Part shown: positions 23,278 to 35,163 of the stretch, one piece after another
How positions within the stretch are numbered: position 1 is the first letter of the stretch
How the letters are laid out: each line of letters begins with the position of its first letter
NCBI GenBank assembly: GCA_954871525.1
Contig: OX940868.1
Span: forward strand, 26,469,056 to 26,533,055
Origin: Parietaria judaica
Lineage: Eukaryota; Streptophyta; Magnoliopsida; Rosales; Urticaceae
DNA: 64,000 nucleotides
Direction of reading: 5' to 3'
Notes under the pieces: model-generated
Database searches by the model: none
What the model saw: the letters and a program-made list of their open reading frames with translations, nothing else
What the model was told of the DNA's origin: nothing
Translations under genes and position numbers: made by a program

Positions 23278-24498
23278 ATGCAGCCATACTCCTCCCTCTC
23301 TCTCCTTGTTCTCTCTCTCCTCCTCTGCACGGCGGCAGCGTTTGAGGTGCCGTCGATCTCCACTTTCTGTTCGGCCACGAGCAAACCGGAACTCTGTCTC
23401 TCGATCCTCTCCTCCGTGGATTCTAATCCGCTTCGTTCTCCATATGGCTATGCAAATCTCTTCGCTGATGTTGGCCTCCAGCGCACGCGGATGGTCTCCG
23501 GGGACCTCGAGCATTACGTCGGCCGAGGGAGAGTCTCCCCCGCCATAGAGGAATGCCGGAGTACGTTCCGCAGCAACATCGAGCTCTTCGAGAACATGAA
23601 GGAGGAGCTCCAAGGTGCGGGCGACCGCATGGACATCGAGGATTACCGGTCGCCACTGGATGCAGCGGTGAGCAGCCACAGAGCTTGCATTGACGGACTT
23701 GCCGCGGAGAAGGGCACGGTTATGACGGCACTGACTGACACGAGCGACGTTTACGGCATCGGGTTAGAGCTGGTGACGCAAGAGCTTGATTTCTACTGGA
23801 GGCAACATCACTTTCTACACGAACACAGCCATGGTCCGGTATGTCTAGTTATTATTGATTTATTTTTTATATATACATAAATTAGATTACCTGATCGAAG
23901 ATATATTCGAATTAATCAACATAAGTTTTATTTGAATAACACTCGCCTCAAATCCGAACTAAATTCACGTTCAGATATATTAGGGTTGTTTAATTACCTG
24001 GTTAATAAAAACAGGTAAATTAAAATCAGTTTGGGATAGTGTTATTGCATGCAATTTTCCTAATTCACGGTACGTAGATTCTAGGGCACAATTATGTGGG
24101 ATTTAGCACCATTGTAATCAGCTTATAATCCTTATTTGCGTTTTGTTATACTTATATCATAAAATAGTCAAAGGTTGCAAATATTTGACTGTAAAGTATG
24201 CCGAAAGAAAAACCCTACTTTTTATCAAAGCTTTTAGAAATTTAGAATAGGTTATGTGATTAAGATATATTTCACCTCAAGTTTATCCAATTAGGCAGCA
24301 TATCCCTAGGGTTTTTTTGTTTTTTCTTCTTCTTCTTAAGATCATTTTCAAGTGAATTCTAATGACTCGAAGGTTACGAATATAAGCGTTTTTCAAAATT
24401 TTTTATTTGACAGTTTTGTTTCATGAAAGTGTTGGAAATCTAATATTCTATTTTTCTGTTTCCTTTCTCAGATCATTGACAACAGACATTGGTCTTAA
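23278..24498 (+). CDS. Plant invertase/pectin methylesterase inhibitor (PMEI) domain protein, secreted
   Basis: CDS is predicted as join(23278..23838, 24472..24498), 195 aa. ATG 23278 was chosen because it starts a clear signal peptide (MQPYSSLSLLVLSLLLCTAA, cleavage near AAA-FEV). The mature part has the PMEI pattern: a Cys pair about nine residues apart in TFCSATSKPELCLSIL, the helix AIEECRSTFRSNIELFENM, and YRSPLDAAVSSHRACIDGL with the fourth Cys. Known family role: apoplastic inhibitor of pectin methylesterase or invertase. The frame can be read to a stop at 23878-23880 in the intron, but the donor CCG|GTATGTC and acceptor TTTCTCAG at 24471 join in phase 0 to a nine-codon exon ending RHWS. 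The unspliced end is the alternative. Confidence 0.75.
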
Positions 24499-25891
24499 AC
24501 CCAAAGCATTCTGAGTTGGAGACTCACGATGGTTGCATTTTTTCATAGGAAATTTTATTTAGAAGATATTATTAGCAACCCTTGTTTAAGTTTAATATTA
24601 ATTAGAGAATTAGGATTTGCAATTTTGTTTTACAACTTGCCATGACATGTGTGGTAACTGATCTTACGTATTCTTTTGTATAAGCAAAGAAATTAGTTAG
24701 GATCATGATTTGGACTTAAGTTAATTGCAACATAAAATAGATTTTAGTCATGTAAAACCGGTTTAACTTGCAAAAAGAACGATATAGGAAGCTCAATTAA
24801 AAATAAGTTAAGAAAAGATCTACCTATGGCCATAACGACAATGTCGTGACTATATCCCTTTTTTTAATCGACCTTTAGCCCCGACATTGTCGTCATGGCT
24901 ATAGGTCGTGACAATGTCGTCACTTAACTTTTTATGTATAATGTTAGGCTCGAGACTCCAACCAAGACTATAAAGCGATATAATCGAACAAAATTTTGGT
25001 GATAGGAACCTTTCGACCATCAGTAAGCCATGACAGTTGCGATAACAAACTTGACATCAGAAGACGGGTATTTCGGGATATAACTCATAGGAGTATGAAA
25101 TTTATGATCTCCTGCGCGGCTTAAAATAAAATTATACTATCTTAAAAAGTATTAATTTATCGAGTATTATATAAGTTTGAAATTAATGATCTCCTACGCG
25201 GTCTAATTTATCGAATTATATAAGTTTTATTTTACTATCCTTTTCAGCATAAAAACGAGCGGGAATATTTTTATCAAGTGACAATTGATTTTTGTTATAA
25301 TTCTCAACTCCGTTTGATAACTCCATAAATCCAAATTTTAGTTTCTACCATCTATACCAGATAAAAAAAATCATGATCGAATTGAGTAATTCTATATTTC
25401 ATGAGATCCTTAATCTATTTTTGAAATAACTCTAAATCCATAGATTTGGACAGCAACAAGAAGATTCTATAAATAACATCATCAAATTTATGGTGTCAAT
25501 CGTTGAATTTCAGAGCCAGTTTGACGTTTTTTTTTTAATAAAAACTACACATTTACAACTAGAATTCATCGAATTCTATCCACAATAGACCAATTAGCGC
25601 TGAATTTCAGCGTTCTCGGTATATTTCGTGTTGGTTACACTATAATTCCTCCAAAAAATAAAACCAAAGATAATAGAGCGTTGATCTAACCAGAGAGCTA
25701 TAGCTTATTTTAAAGATAAAATAAACATAAAAGACTTCATGCTTTTGAGCATTAATAATTTAAAAGGAGTATCAGAAAAACATGGTCAGATACCGGTAAC
25801 ATTAAGAAAGACCATAGAAAGGTAAGCTAGTAGGCAATGCAAACATCTTAAAACACAAATATTACGTCCCGACGACACGACTACGAAGCGC
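24499..25891. other. Intergenic between PMEI and the PDAP1 homologue
   Basis: AT-rich, no gene. It contains the hairpin at 24822-24906, and two copies of an AATTTATCGA...TATATAAGTTT word with ATGATCTCCTRCGCGG near 25100-25230, a diverged repeat. Confidence 0.55.
24822..24906. repeat. Inverted repeat, 25-bp arms (MITE- or hairpin-like)
   Basis: ACCTATGGCCATAACGACAA at 24822 onwards pairs with the segment at 24882-24906, with two mismatches over 25 bases. The core GACAATGTCG (itself palindromic) appears three times in 85 bp. Outer AAGTTAAG and CTTAACTT words at about 24805 and 24925 extend the symmetry. Confidence 0.7.
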
Positions 25892-27575
25892 TCATTTGCG
25901 AGCTTCGGACTTCTTTGATTCTCTAGCTGCAGAGCGCACATTTTAAAATTCAATGAGTATCAAATGTGTGAAAAACGTAACGAGATAAACGGGAATGGGA
26001 ATCTCGTTATAATAATTACCAGCTTTTTCTTCTTCCCGCTTTTTAGCAGCATCTGCCCTTTGTTGACGTATAAGGGATAAGCGCTCTGCAAAAGAATTAT
26101 AAGAATGAGGCGGTACATCTTTCCGGAAAGTAAATTAAATATAGATGATGCCAATTACCTAAATCTTTCCTCGCTTGATCGGTTTTGCCCTGCTCTTGAA
26201 GTCTCATGTATCGTTCATGGGCTCTCTGTTTTTCAAGCTCTTCTCTACAGAATATTAGACGAGAGAAGAAAATTTTAAACACGAATTTGACAGACTATAA
26301 ACACATGATATGAATGAAGCGCGGTTTTAGCAGACATTTTAATCTCTCTAATGACCCTTGTTATATCCACATAAATAATATAAATGGAAAGAAGGAGAAG
26401 ATATATTTTAAACAGAACAAAAGAAAAGAAAAATAATTAACCTTTCGCGCCTTGAGAGTTCAGTTGTTTTGTTTATCTGCATCGTAAAAGAGAGTTATCA
26501 TTGCAATAAATTGATAAATGTAAAGGATTATGGAATAAAAGATTTTACACTTACGTCAACATCTTTAGCCCTCACGTTCTTTGGCTTCGCCAAATTAGGG
26601 TTTTCAATATTAATAAGACTTTGAACACCTTTGTGCTTCTGCTTACAAAACGAAAAGTAAACGTGATCGGTCAGTTGCTTTAAAAAAAAGAAGAGAGAGA
26701 GAGAGAGAAAGAATACTAAGATAACACAGCGACTGACCACATTGTTGTCATCAGATTCTTCTCCCGACTCCTCTTCAGATTCTTCCGCAGACTTTTCTGC
26801 TTCCTCGGCTTCAGCCTCAGCTTCTTGCTGATAGAATCAAACAATGTTGCTTAACTTCCTTGAGCCAAGATATAAAGTGAACATTATCTTCTTTGAAAAA
26901 AGTCAAGTATTATTATTTGACTGAAAGAGGATACCCTTTTAAAAGTGCGAGGACGGGTAGAAGTTCCAGCAACTGCATTGACACGATAAACAAAGGATCA
27001 TTCCAAGAGAAGCGAGAAGTACACAGTTTTACCGGTAACCGATAATAATTTGTAAACCAACTTTAATGATCTACTTCTTTCGACTATTGGGTTTTCTAGG
27101 TCTTCTCGCTGTTCTTATTTGGGCGTGCGCGCGTTGGTCAAGTACCGATCAAATCGACTCTGAACGAGAAATCACATGTTCCTTATCCAAACTCCAAAAG
27201 CTACTATTACCAAATCACCTACTAAGTTCTAAGTCCAACGACGGATATTATTTGGAGCAGAATTTGAAGACAATACCAAAAAAGTTCAACCTAAAAGCCC
27301 TAAAGAATAGACCATGAATTTCCTAGTGAAATCGTCACTCTTGAAATCCCCATTAAATATATGTATCAAAACTCTTCAAATTCTCTTTTATTTCGTCCGC
27401 AATCCTACGAATTCTCTTCAAACCGAATCAGATAGTAATCGATTCGAGTAATCTCAAACGCTATCGATTTCCCCAAATATCATCGGAAAAAAAAGCTGTG
27501 AGACTTACGCATCTCTTCGGGAGTGGAAAAGTGGCGGTGGCCAGTGGGCTTGCTCTTGAACTTGCCTCTCCCCAT
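25892..27575 (-). CDS. 28 kDa heat- and acid-stable phosphoprotein (PDAP1) homologue
   Basis: Eight exons on the minus strand: complement(join(25892..25926, 26020..26085, 26159..26244, 26442..26476, 26555..26638, 26738..26827, 26935..26972, 27509..27575)), 166 aa; all introns are GT-AG and all phases agree. The protein begins MGRGKFKSKPTGHRHFS, runs through LAGTSTRPRTFKR, a Glu/Ser-rich acidic segment (EAEAEAEEAEKSAEESEE), NPNLAKPKNVRAKDVD, then the highly conserved basic helix ELSRREREELEKQRAHERYM and LQEQGKTDQARKDLERL, ending in a Lys/Glu-rich tail. This order is diagnostic for the PDAP1 (Casein kinase substrate phosphoprotein PP28) family. Its plant role is unclear; it is a small, highly charged, probably phosphorylated protein. 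Confidence 0.93.
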
Positions 27576-28900
27576 AGCTCCGGCGAAAGAAGAAGACAAG
27601 ATTCAGAGAGAGATTTTTGCAGGAATTGGGAGCGAAAAAGAGAATTTGGAAGGTAAAGGGACGATGCGATACTAATTAGCGGAGATTGAATGAGGTGAAT
27701 CAGATGCTTGCCCTCCTCAACTCACCACTGCACTGACGGTTATACCCCTTGCTCTCAAACTGGGTGGGACGGGCCCAGACCCACTTGTCTCGACCCGTAT
27801 AAAAATAATAATAATAAATCGAAATTTATATTTTTAATTTTTAAAAACAGTCAAAATATACTTTCTACTTTCTAGTGTTGATTTGATAATATTTTATCCT
27901 TATTTTCCAAAAAAATTTAATTTACTATTTACAAAAAATAAAACTCTAAATAAAAAGTTTATTTTGGTGAAAAATAATATTAGACGAAATATAAAAATTG
28001 TTGATAAGTGGTAATTTAAGTTTCTAAAAAAATTGAATTTATTGGAGGGTATATAAAAAAAAACTAAAATAGACTTTGAGGATATAATTTAGCTGTTTTT
28101 GGAACTTGAGGGTATATTTTTGTCAAAAATAAAAATTGAAGGTATAAAAAAGTAAACGACAAGGTTTTATCGAGCAGTTCTTGTCCAAGCACTTGGCTCA
28201 AACGACTTATCGTTATTGTCAAATTGTAAATGACAAAGTCGTACACATAACTATATATTTGTACTTGCTCGAAATGTCTAAACAGGGAACCCGATCCACT
28301 GTTTGACCCAAGACCGGGCACTGTAGTCGTGCGAGCGGTCAAAGGTGGAGTCAACGAGCGTTAGCTTGGAGTTTATGGCTCACCGGTAATCCATTTTTAA
28401 GAATTACCATATTTATTTTACATAACTCACTTAATTATGTAAGTATAATAAAAAGATTTTCATAACCACAAATTTATCGACTACCTCCACGAAATATAAT
28501 TATCTTAACTTTACTTTTATTTAATAATAAAGCTATTGAGAGAGAAATAAACAAAATGATATAAATTAGTATTACCACTTCAAATAAAATTTATTAAAAT
28601 ACAATTTCTCATCTAAAACCTAAACAAAAACAAAAAAGAATACTAAGTAGCAAAGTCAATATTTTATACAATATATATACACATCTAAACTATATCCTAT
28701 CCAAAAAAACAAAAGTATAGCTCTCTTGATTAACAAAAAATTAATACGATTCCTTATATTTATGACTACAAAATAGTTGTAGATATAGCTACAAATAACC
28801 ATTGAGATATATGGCTTATAAGATCTTAATTATAAAACATAAGACTCATTCTTTGTTGGTATCCCGAGAACTTCCTTGCCTAAAAAAATAAACATAGTTA
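27576..28900. other. Upstream region of the PDAP1 homologue and intergenic sequence
   Basis: The first about 120 bp should be promoter and 5' UTR of the minus-strand gene. The rest is AT-rich with no gene; a short minus-strand frame near 28064-28354 has no family features. Confidence 0.55.
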
Positions 28901-28905
28901 GAAGG

Positions 28906-29867
28906 TGTTATGGGTGTTTTAAGAAAATCTATTTCGGCCCAAAAATGTCCCCCAGAGGCCCATATTTCAAAAACGAAAAGCCTAAAAAGTGTGAAAACAA
29001 TTTTCGTAAGTAGAATAAAGGTCGAGCAACATAGCGCGCCCTCCGCGCGCCCTGACGGATCTCGGATCACCATAGCGCGCCCTAAACGGCTTCGACGCGC
29101 CGTGTCAGGGCGCGGGAAGGACTAAAAAAGTTAATTTTATTTATCCCGAGGCCCCTGGCCCATCCTATAAATAAGAGTTTGATTTCATTCAAACGCTCTA
29201 TATAGCGATAAACACTGTTTTCTCTATTCTATATATATATTCCGGCAGGTTTACCCGACTAAGGTCGGAGCGGAGTTGTCAGCTAGAGCGGAAGCGCCTG
29301 ATCGACGACCTGTCCTACGGAGGCTCCGGTTCTCAGTGGTCGTCGACCTATATCCCGAGTCCTAGGACTTTGCGGTAACGGGTCGGAGGACCCGGTTCCC
29401 GTCCGACGGTAAGCGGAGGGTCCGATCTGTCGGAGGAGCTAGCTAGAGCGGAAGCGCTGGAGAAATTCTCGGCCTACTGGGGGAATCGCTAACTCCCCAG
29501 AGGAAGGTCCGGCTAGAGCGGAAGCGCCGGAGGAATCACCGACTCCTATAGAGAAGGCGCCGAACGAATCCACGTCTCCACGACCATTAACTCCCGGCTC
29601 GTCCAGGCCAGCTACGAACGGCTCTGTCAACGCCTGCTTTGAACTACGAGATGACATGATCCCACTTAGCTGCAAGTGTGTACGTAGGCAGCCTCACCAC
29701 ACTCAAGGAGGTGCAGCATCACATCATCATCACCCCCAACTCTCTCAGATCCTTCAAGAACAGTGAGTCAAGCATCTAGCCCAGGAAAGTCAACAAACGG
29801 CGATGGGCCCGGCCCAATATCCAGCTTTGGGCCGCTATAGTGTTTGATCCATTTTTCGGCATCAACA
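28906..29867 (+). mobile_element. Solo LTR of a retrotransposon (962 bp) with intact 5-bp TSD
   Basis: Ends are TGTTATGGGTG and CGGCATCAACA (TGTT...AACA), flanked by GAAGG at 28901-28905 and 29868-29872. Inside, CCTATAAATAAG near 29165 is a TATA box for plus-strand transcription, and a GC-rich segment follows. The word GCTAGAGCGGAAGCGC occurs three times (about 29283, 29443 and 29512). No internal domain or second LTR is present. Open frames on either strand are by-products of the GC content. Confidence 0.88.
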
Positions 29868-29979
29868 GAAGGTATTCTCAAACTTAAAAGATAAGGAAGT
29901 GGTATTAAAGAGAAAAAGTGATTTTATCCATGATATGTAGTTGTACCACTATTGATATTTATGAGCAAACTACTGAAAA

Positions 29980-30235
29980 CTAGTTAAACACGGTAATTAT
30001 TCAAAATAAAGAGAAAAATAGCAGGTTGTATCATTTTGTGATCAAATAGAAAGGAGAGAGAAAAGAGATATTGATATTTTACTATCGTTGATATTCCGTG
30101 AAGAGCATGCTCAAGAAAAGTTAAACACTGTAAATATTCAAAATAGAGAGAGATATTGAGGCTTTATCATTTTGTGTTAGAATAGAGAGAGAAAATAAAT
30201 ATTAAGGCTGTACTATTTTGTGATGTATTTCATCT
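29980..30235. repeat. Diverged tandem repeat
   Basis: AGTTAAACACGGTAATTATT (near 29982) and AGTTAAACACTGTAAATATT (near 30119) start two copies about 137 bp apart. Each continues with TCAAAATA.AGAG, TTTATCATTTTGTG-like and AGAGAGAAAA words. Non-coding. Confidence 0.6.
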
Positions 30236-30337
30236 CACAAAAATCGGCTAATGAAAAGACATAATTTGTATTTATTTACAAAATTGAATCTAGACATTAA
30301 AAAATGGAAATCATAACCTAGACATAAATTTTTGGAA

Positions 30338-32667
30338 TCTATATATATAAAAGAAAAATCATGAGTAGATAACATGGCACACTCAAAATCAAGGATTGCA
30401 AGTTTTCAATTTTTACAAATTTACGATTATTTTTATTAAAAACACATTCTTAAGAATGCATACCTAATTAAATGTGATACAAATTACAAGTCTTTTCCTC
30501 TTTTTCACTATGCATTCAACGTTTTATTTCATAAATTAATTTACAATTTCTTTTTTTATTAAAAAAAAGTTTTTACAACTTTTGATATGCATGCTAATTA
30601 GTTGTGATATAAATTGCAAGTCTTTTCTTTTTCCACTCAAAATGCAACGTTTTGCTTAAAATTAATTCATTAATGGCACATTAATTCATAATTGTTCATG
30701 TTATATATAGATTCCCTACTGATCGATATTGTTCATCTTCTCATAAAATGTCCTTTTTTTAGCTTCTATGAACGCCGGGAGTTTTATAAGCCTTCAACAT
30801 AGTTTCATCAAGGTATTGCGTTAGTTTTATTTTTTATCAATATTTGTATATATTTTGTGTTAAAATTTATTTCTATGTTTCTATTTTATTTGTTTCGTTC
30901 ATTTTTTGTCACTTGAGATCTTTTTTCGTACATTTTCTTCCAATTTTGTTTTCTTCATATCGAGTATCTATTTTAAAATTTTCAGAATATAGTTTCGTTG
31001 ATGCTCTAAAATCCACCTTCTGTGAGCCACCTCTGTACGTACTCTACCGTTCAACGATTTTTCTTTCCATTGTAGCGGTGTTTTTCTCTCCATGGTAGTG
31101 TCGTTAGATCTTCGTCGCAATCTCCAATGCGAACTCACTAATGGTAAGAAATATTATTCATCTTTTTTTTAATATAATTTTAAAAAATCTTATGATTCAC
31201 GATGTGAGTAATTTCATGATAAATTTTATTGTCAATTTCACCCCAATTTATTCTCATGGTTAATCCTATGTATACGTATGTAGACTATAATCCTATGTAT
31301 TAGGAACAAAAAGAATTATGGTTTATGTTACTATTTGTTTTGTTAGACAAATTATTCTCAAGGAAAACAATAATTTTACATTTCATTATTATTTCTAATC
31401 TTTTTTTTTTTGCTCGACATTATTTCTAATCTTAAACAGTCATATCATGGACATTATTATTCAAGGAAAATTTATCGAGGATGAGATGACAATATGAGAT
31501 CAAAGGTATATCTCACTTCTTATTTTATGAGTTTTTCTTAATCCAAATGTATCTAAGCCTTATTTAGTTATTTCGTTTATATTTAAATGTTTTTATGACC
31601 CCTGTGTGTCTATATATATATATATGGATAAATTTTTTACACTAATACTTATTTTTAATGGGCATTGTGCAGGGACTATGTCACTATGATTCTAATTCAA
31701 GGATGACATGGCGTTTATTCTCTCACATTATAGACGTCGCAATCACGTGGTGTTTATTCTCTTGCATGGCGTTTACTTTGTTATTAATGGTACTATTTTT
31801 ACTCATTTTGTAATTAAAAAATATTTATTTAGTGTCTCATTTAATTGATTCTTTATTTATGAATTAAAGAGATATATAATTAACTCATAAGGTTCTGTAT
31901 GTATATTGCTTTTAATAGGTGTTATGTAATCGATTCATTTTCCTTCTAAAATTCATATAGTCTATTCTCAAATTCAATTTAATTTAGAGTTTATTTATTC
32001 ATATCCTAACGTAATTAGCTCAAATTGATTACAAAATTTTATTGCTTTTTAATAGTTGTTGTTCTACTCAATTTATTTTTCTTCTAAATACATACATTTT
32101 ATTTCACCCATAAATACACGCACATTGTAAGTGCTTAATAATTTTGTACGCTCATTATTTTGCATAGGTTATATCAAAGGTCATGTTGGTTTCAATTCAC
32201 AGTTGTATAACTTGATGTTCACAATTAATTAATTAATTAATTAATGGCAATAAATTTATATAATTGCAAACAAATTTAGTATGATATTTAAACATGCTTC
32301 ATCTCATCTCAATCCGGCATCTGCTATGAAGCTCCTCATCTCAATTTGTTTTGTTTAAGCGGTGAGTATGAATATAAGCTGAATAAATTATGCATATGGT
32401 GCTTTATGTTGTTTAAAGTAGAGGAATTTCATAGTGAGTCTGTGACTTTTTTTTATTATTATTATTATTATTTAGTTTCATAACTACATTTATAATAGTT
32501 TTTTATTCGTTATTCTTCGTACAACTACAACCTTTTAATAAATATAATTGATATCCTATATACATAAACACCTATTATAATGTGTGTGACTATGTTTTTG
32601 GTTTGGGAATTAGATTTTTCTTTGTTGTTTTCGTTATTTATCTACTGCTTAAATTACTGCTGATGTC

Positions 32668-32710
<43 letters not shown>

Positions 32711-34627
32711 AATTGACAACCACATGTATTATTATGCTGTCATTGTGGATCTCCATTTATCTCAGCCAACAATTAGTAGCTAATCTATAAAACCGATAAA
32801 AAGCAGTCAATTGCTATTAAGCAAGAGAGCGCGTTCAACAACTTCTTCCATGAGGCCAATAATAACCTTCTTAAGCATAGGATTGCCAGAAAAGAGTAAG
32901 CAAGTAGATCGGCAGATTATTGTGTTTTTACATGAATATTCACATTTTAATTCGTTAAATAATAAATTAGCCACAAACTATCAATGGTTTAGCCACATAT
33001 ATATATACATTATTTTCTCAGCATGGCGTTAAATGTGATTTTCTCTTATATTTTTCTTTTATTTCACCATATCAACAATAAATGTGCCCATTAAAATTCT
33101 CTTGGATGAGTATTTATAATATCTATATGTATACCAAGTCTTTTGAAATATATATCTTTACTTTCAAGGAAAAAGTTTATATAATGTTAACATACAGAAG
33201 TCGATCATATTATTAAAGATATTACGTACAAAAAAGTTCATTTTTTTGAGTTTGTTGTGATTAAACTTGGTGATGATACGAGCTTCATTTATTTGTCTAA
33301 TACGTGAAAAATGAGAAAATAAAAAACATATGCCAAAAGGTAAAGGTAATAGGCAATATTGGTATACATTAATTTTGATGTATCATATTATAAAGATAGA
33401 TTGTCATGTATCATGTTGTAAAGAAGTTAACCAAAAGTAATTTAACAAGACAATGTAACATATAATGATATAAATATAAAAGTTGCACGGAGAGAAAATG
33501 TTAACAAAAACTAAAACAAAACAAAAAAATTGCTGTGCGTGCATCACTATATTTCCTTGCACCATTTTACTGTAATCATTTAATAGAGAATAACTCAAAT
33601 ATTTTACCTAATTTCAATGCGAATGTACACATGTTATCTTCTCTACAATCTAATTAACGTGCTATATATATAGATTATGCATTCAAATTGACTAAGGATA
33701 TTTTGTGGAATCGGCGTATAAACGGGAACTTCATTAGATTTGGAGTCGACGGTGAAATTTATGAAGTTGTATTGTTAGTTTTTAGGTAAATCATTAAAGC
33801 GCAACCGACGACCCTAATTCATGTTTTCTTCTACTAAATCAGTCATATTTAATATTATTCTCTTGATTAAGTAATTATATTATTCTCCTTAATTATATAT
33901 GGCTATCCAAATGGGATGAGATTTCTATCAAATTCGGTGTCTGATTTGTTGTATTATGTTTATCTTTATCTTTTAGATTAATTTGTGAAATATTAGTATA
34001 TATTTGCAGTCACGCATGATATACGAGTTATTGTAGATCTAAAAATTTCATCTTAAATATTATTACGAGGAAATAAGAAGAAAATATGTGTATTGTATCT
34101 GATGCAGGTAATTCGATTATAACACACAATTTAAATACAATAATTTTTAGTATATTCATCAAAATCTATATTGATATTCTTTTGCCACAGCAGAAAGCGC
34201 GGTGTAGTTCGCTAATTATAAATCCAAATCTAAAATTAAATTCTCAATCATTTCTCTACATCTTGCCATGTCACATTAAGTTAACTTTTTATGTGGAATG
34301 AAAGAATACGTATATGTTGGTTTAGCAAAGATAACCTAATAATATCCAACAACAATTATTAATTTTGACGGAGCGTCGTTCAACAGTTTTCTATAGATAT
34401 TTGAACAAACTCTTCAAATTTTGAATGACATTTTAGAACTATATTTCATTTATTTATTATTTTTAAAATTAATAATATATATTTGTTCATAGTTAATATT
34501 AAAAAAGCAATTTATTAAGTTTTAGAAATTGATATAGGTCATTTATTTATAATTTATAATAAAAATAAATTTTTAAATAAAATTACAAACTAAATTTAAT
34601 CGCTTTCGCGCGGTGCTTTTCTACTAA
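30338..34627 (+). mobile_element. Helitron-like non-autonomous element 1
   Basis: It begins TCTATATATATAAAAG after an A and shortly after has the ACATGGCACACTCA phrase common at plant Helitron 5' ends. It ends CGCTTTCGCGCGGTGC, a GC-rich palindromic terminal signal, then TTTTCTACTAA before a T, so the end reads CTRR-like. No Rep/helicase frame is seen, so it is non-autonomous. Internal features: a diverged direct repeat with GTGATA.AAATT.CAAGTCTTTT at about 30470 and 30605, (TA)n near 32670-32704, an AATT run near 32222, and a few exon-like patches (about 30960-31130 and 32800-32900) that may be captured sequence. Borders rest on terminal motifs only. Confidence 0.6.
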
Positions 34628-35163
34628 TATAAACACGAAAGGTCATCAAAATGATTTGATGACTGTCTTATTAATCATCTATATTTACTTAAACCTAAAT
34701 GATTATATCTTTAGAATTTAATGGGGCGTGTATCGATGGAGAAGCATATTATGATGCTAGTGTTTTGGACACTGTATAAAATTGAGTAAATATTCATAAA
34801 TATATTTTGTATCTTCTCCATCGATAACCGATTAATCCGTAAGTTTCGATAATGATAACTTAATATATTATATCTTCTCCATCAATAAATTCGTTACCAA
34901 AGGAAACATCAACCGATCTATCAGCCAAAACCCTATATGACCCTTAGCAGCCAAAACGTTTCATCAGTCAAAACAGCTATTCATCGATTTGTAAACCATG
35001 AGCAATCAACATGAAGAAGACTAACAATCATCTGTTTTATTACGTGAAGACAAACTAGGATTTAATTTAATACGAACACTGTTTATACAGTGGATCTTGA
35101 AGAAACATGCAAAGAACGTCCAAGATAACACAAAACACATGCATCGAAAATACTATTATCGTC
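34628..35163. other. 3' flank of the UGT gene
   Basis: No gene. The phrase CCATCGATAACCGATTAATCC near 34820 recurs near 58277, so a dispersed repeat is present. The UGT 3' UTR must lie at the right edge. Confidence 0.55.

Noticed and set aside
29439..29675. Minus-strand frame of 78 codons
   Set aside because: Inside the second solo LTR and caused by its GC-rich repeats.
30844..31098. 84-codon hydrophobic plus-strand frame in Helitron-like element 1
   Set aside because: Phe/Leu/Ser-rich translation of T-rich DNA with no recognisable motif.
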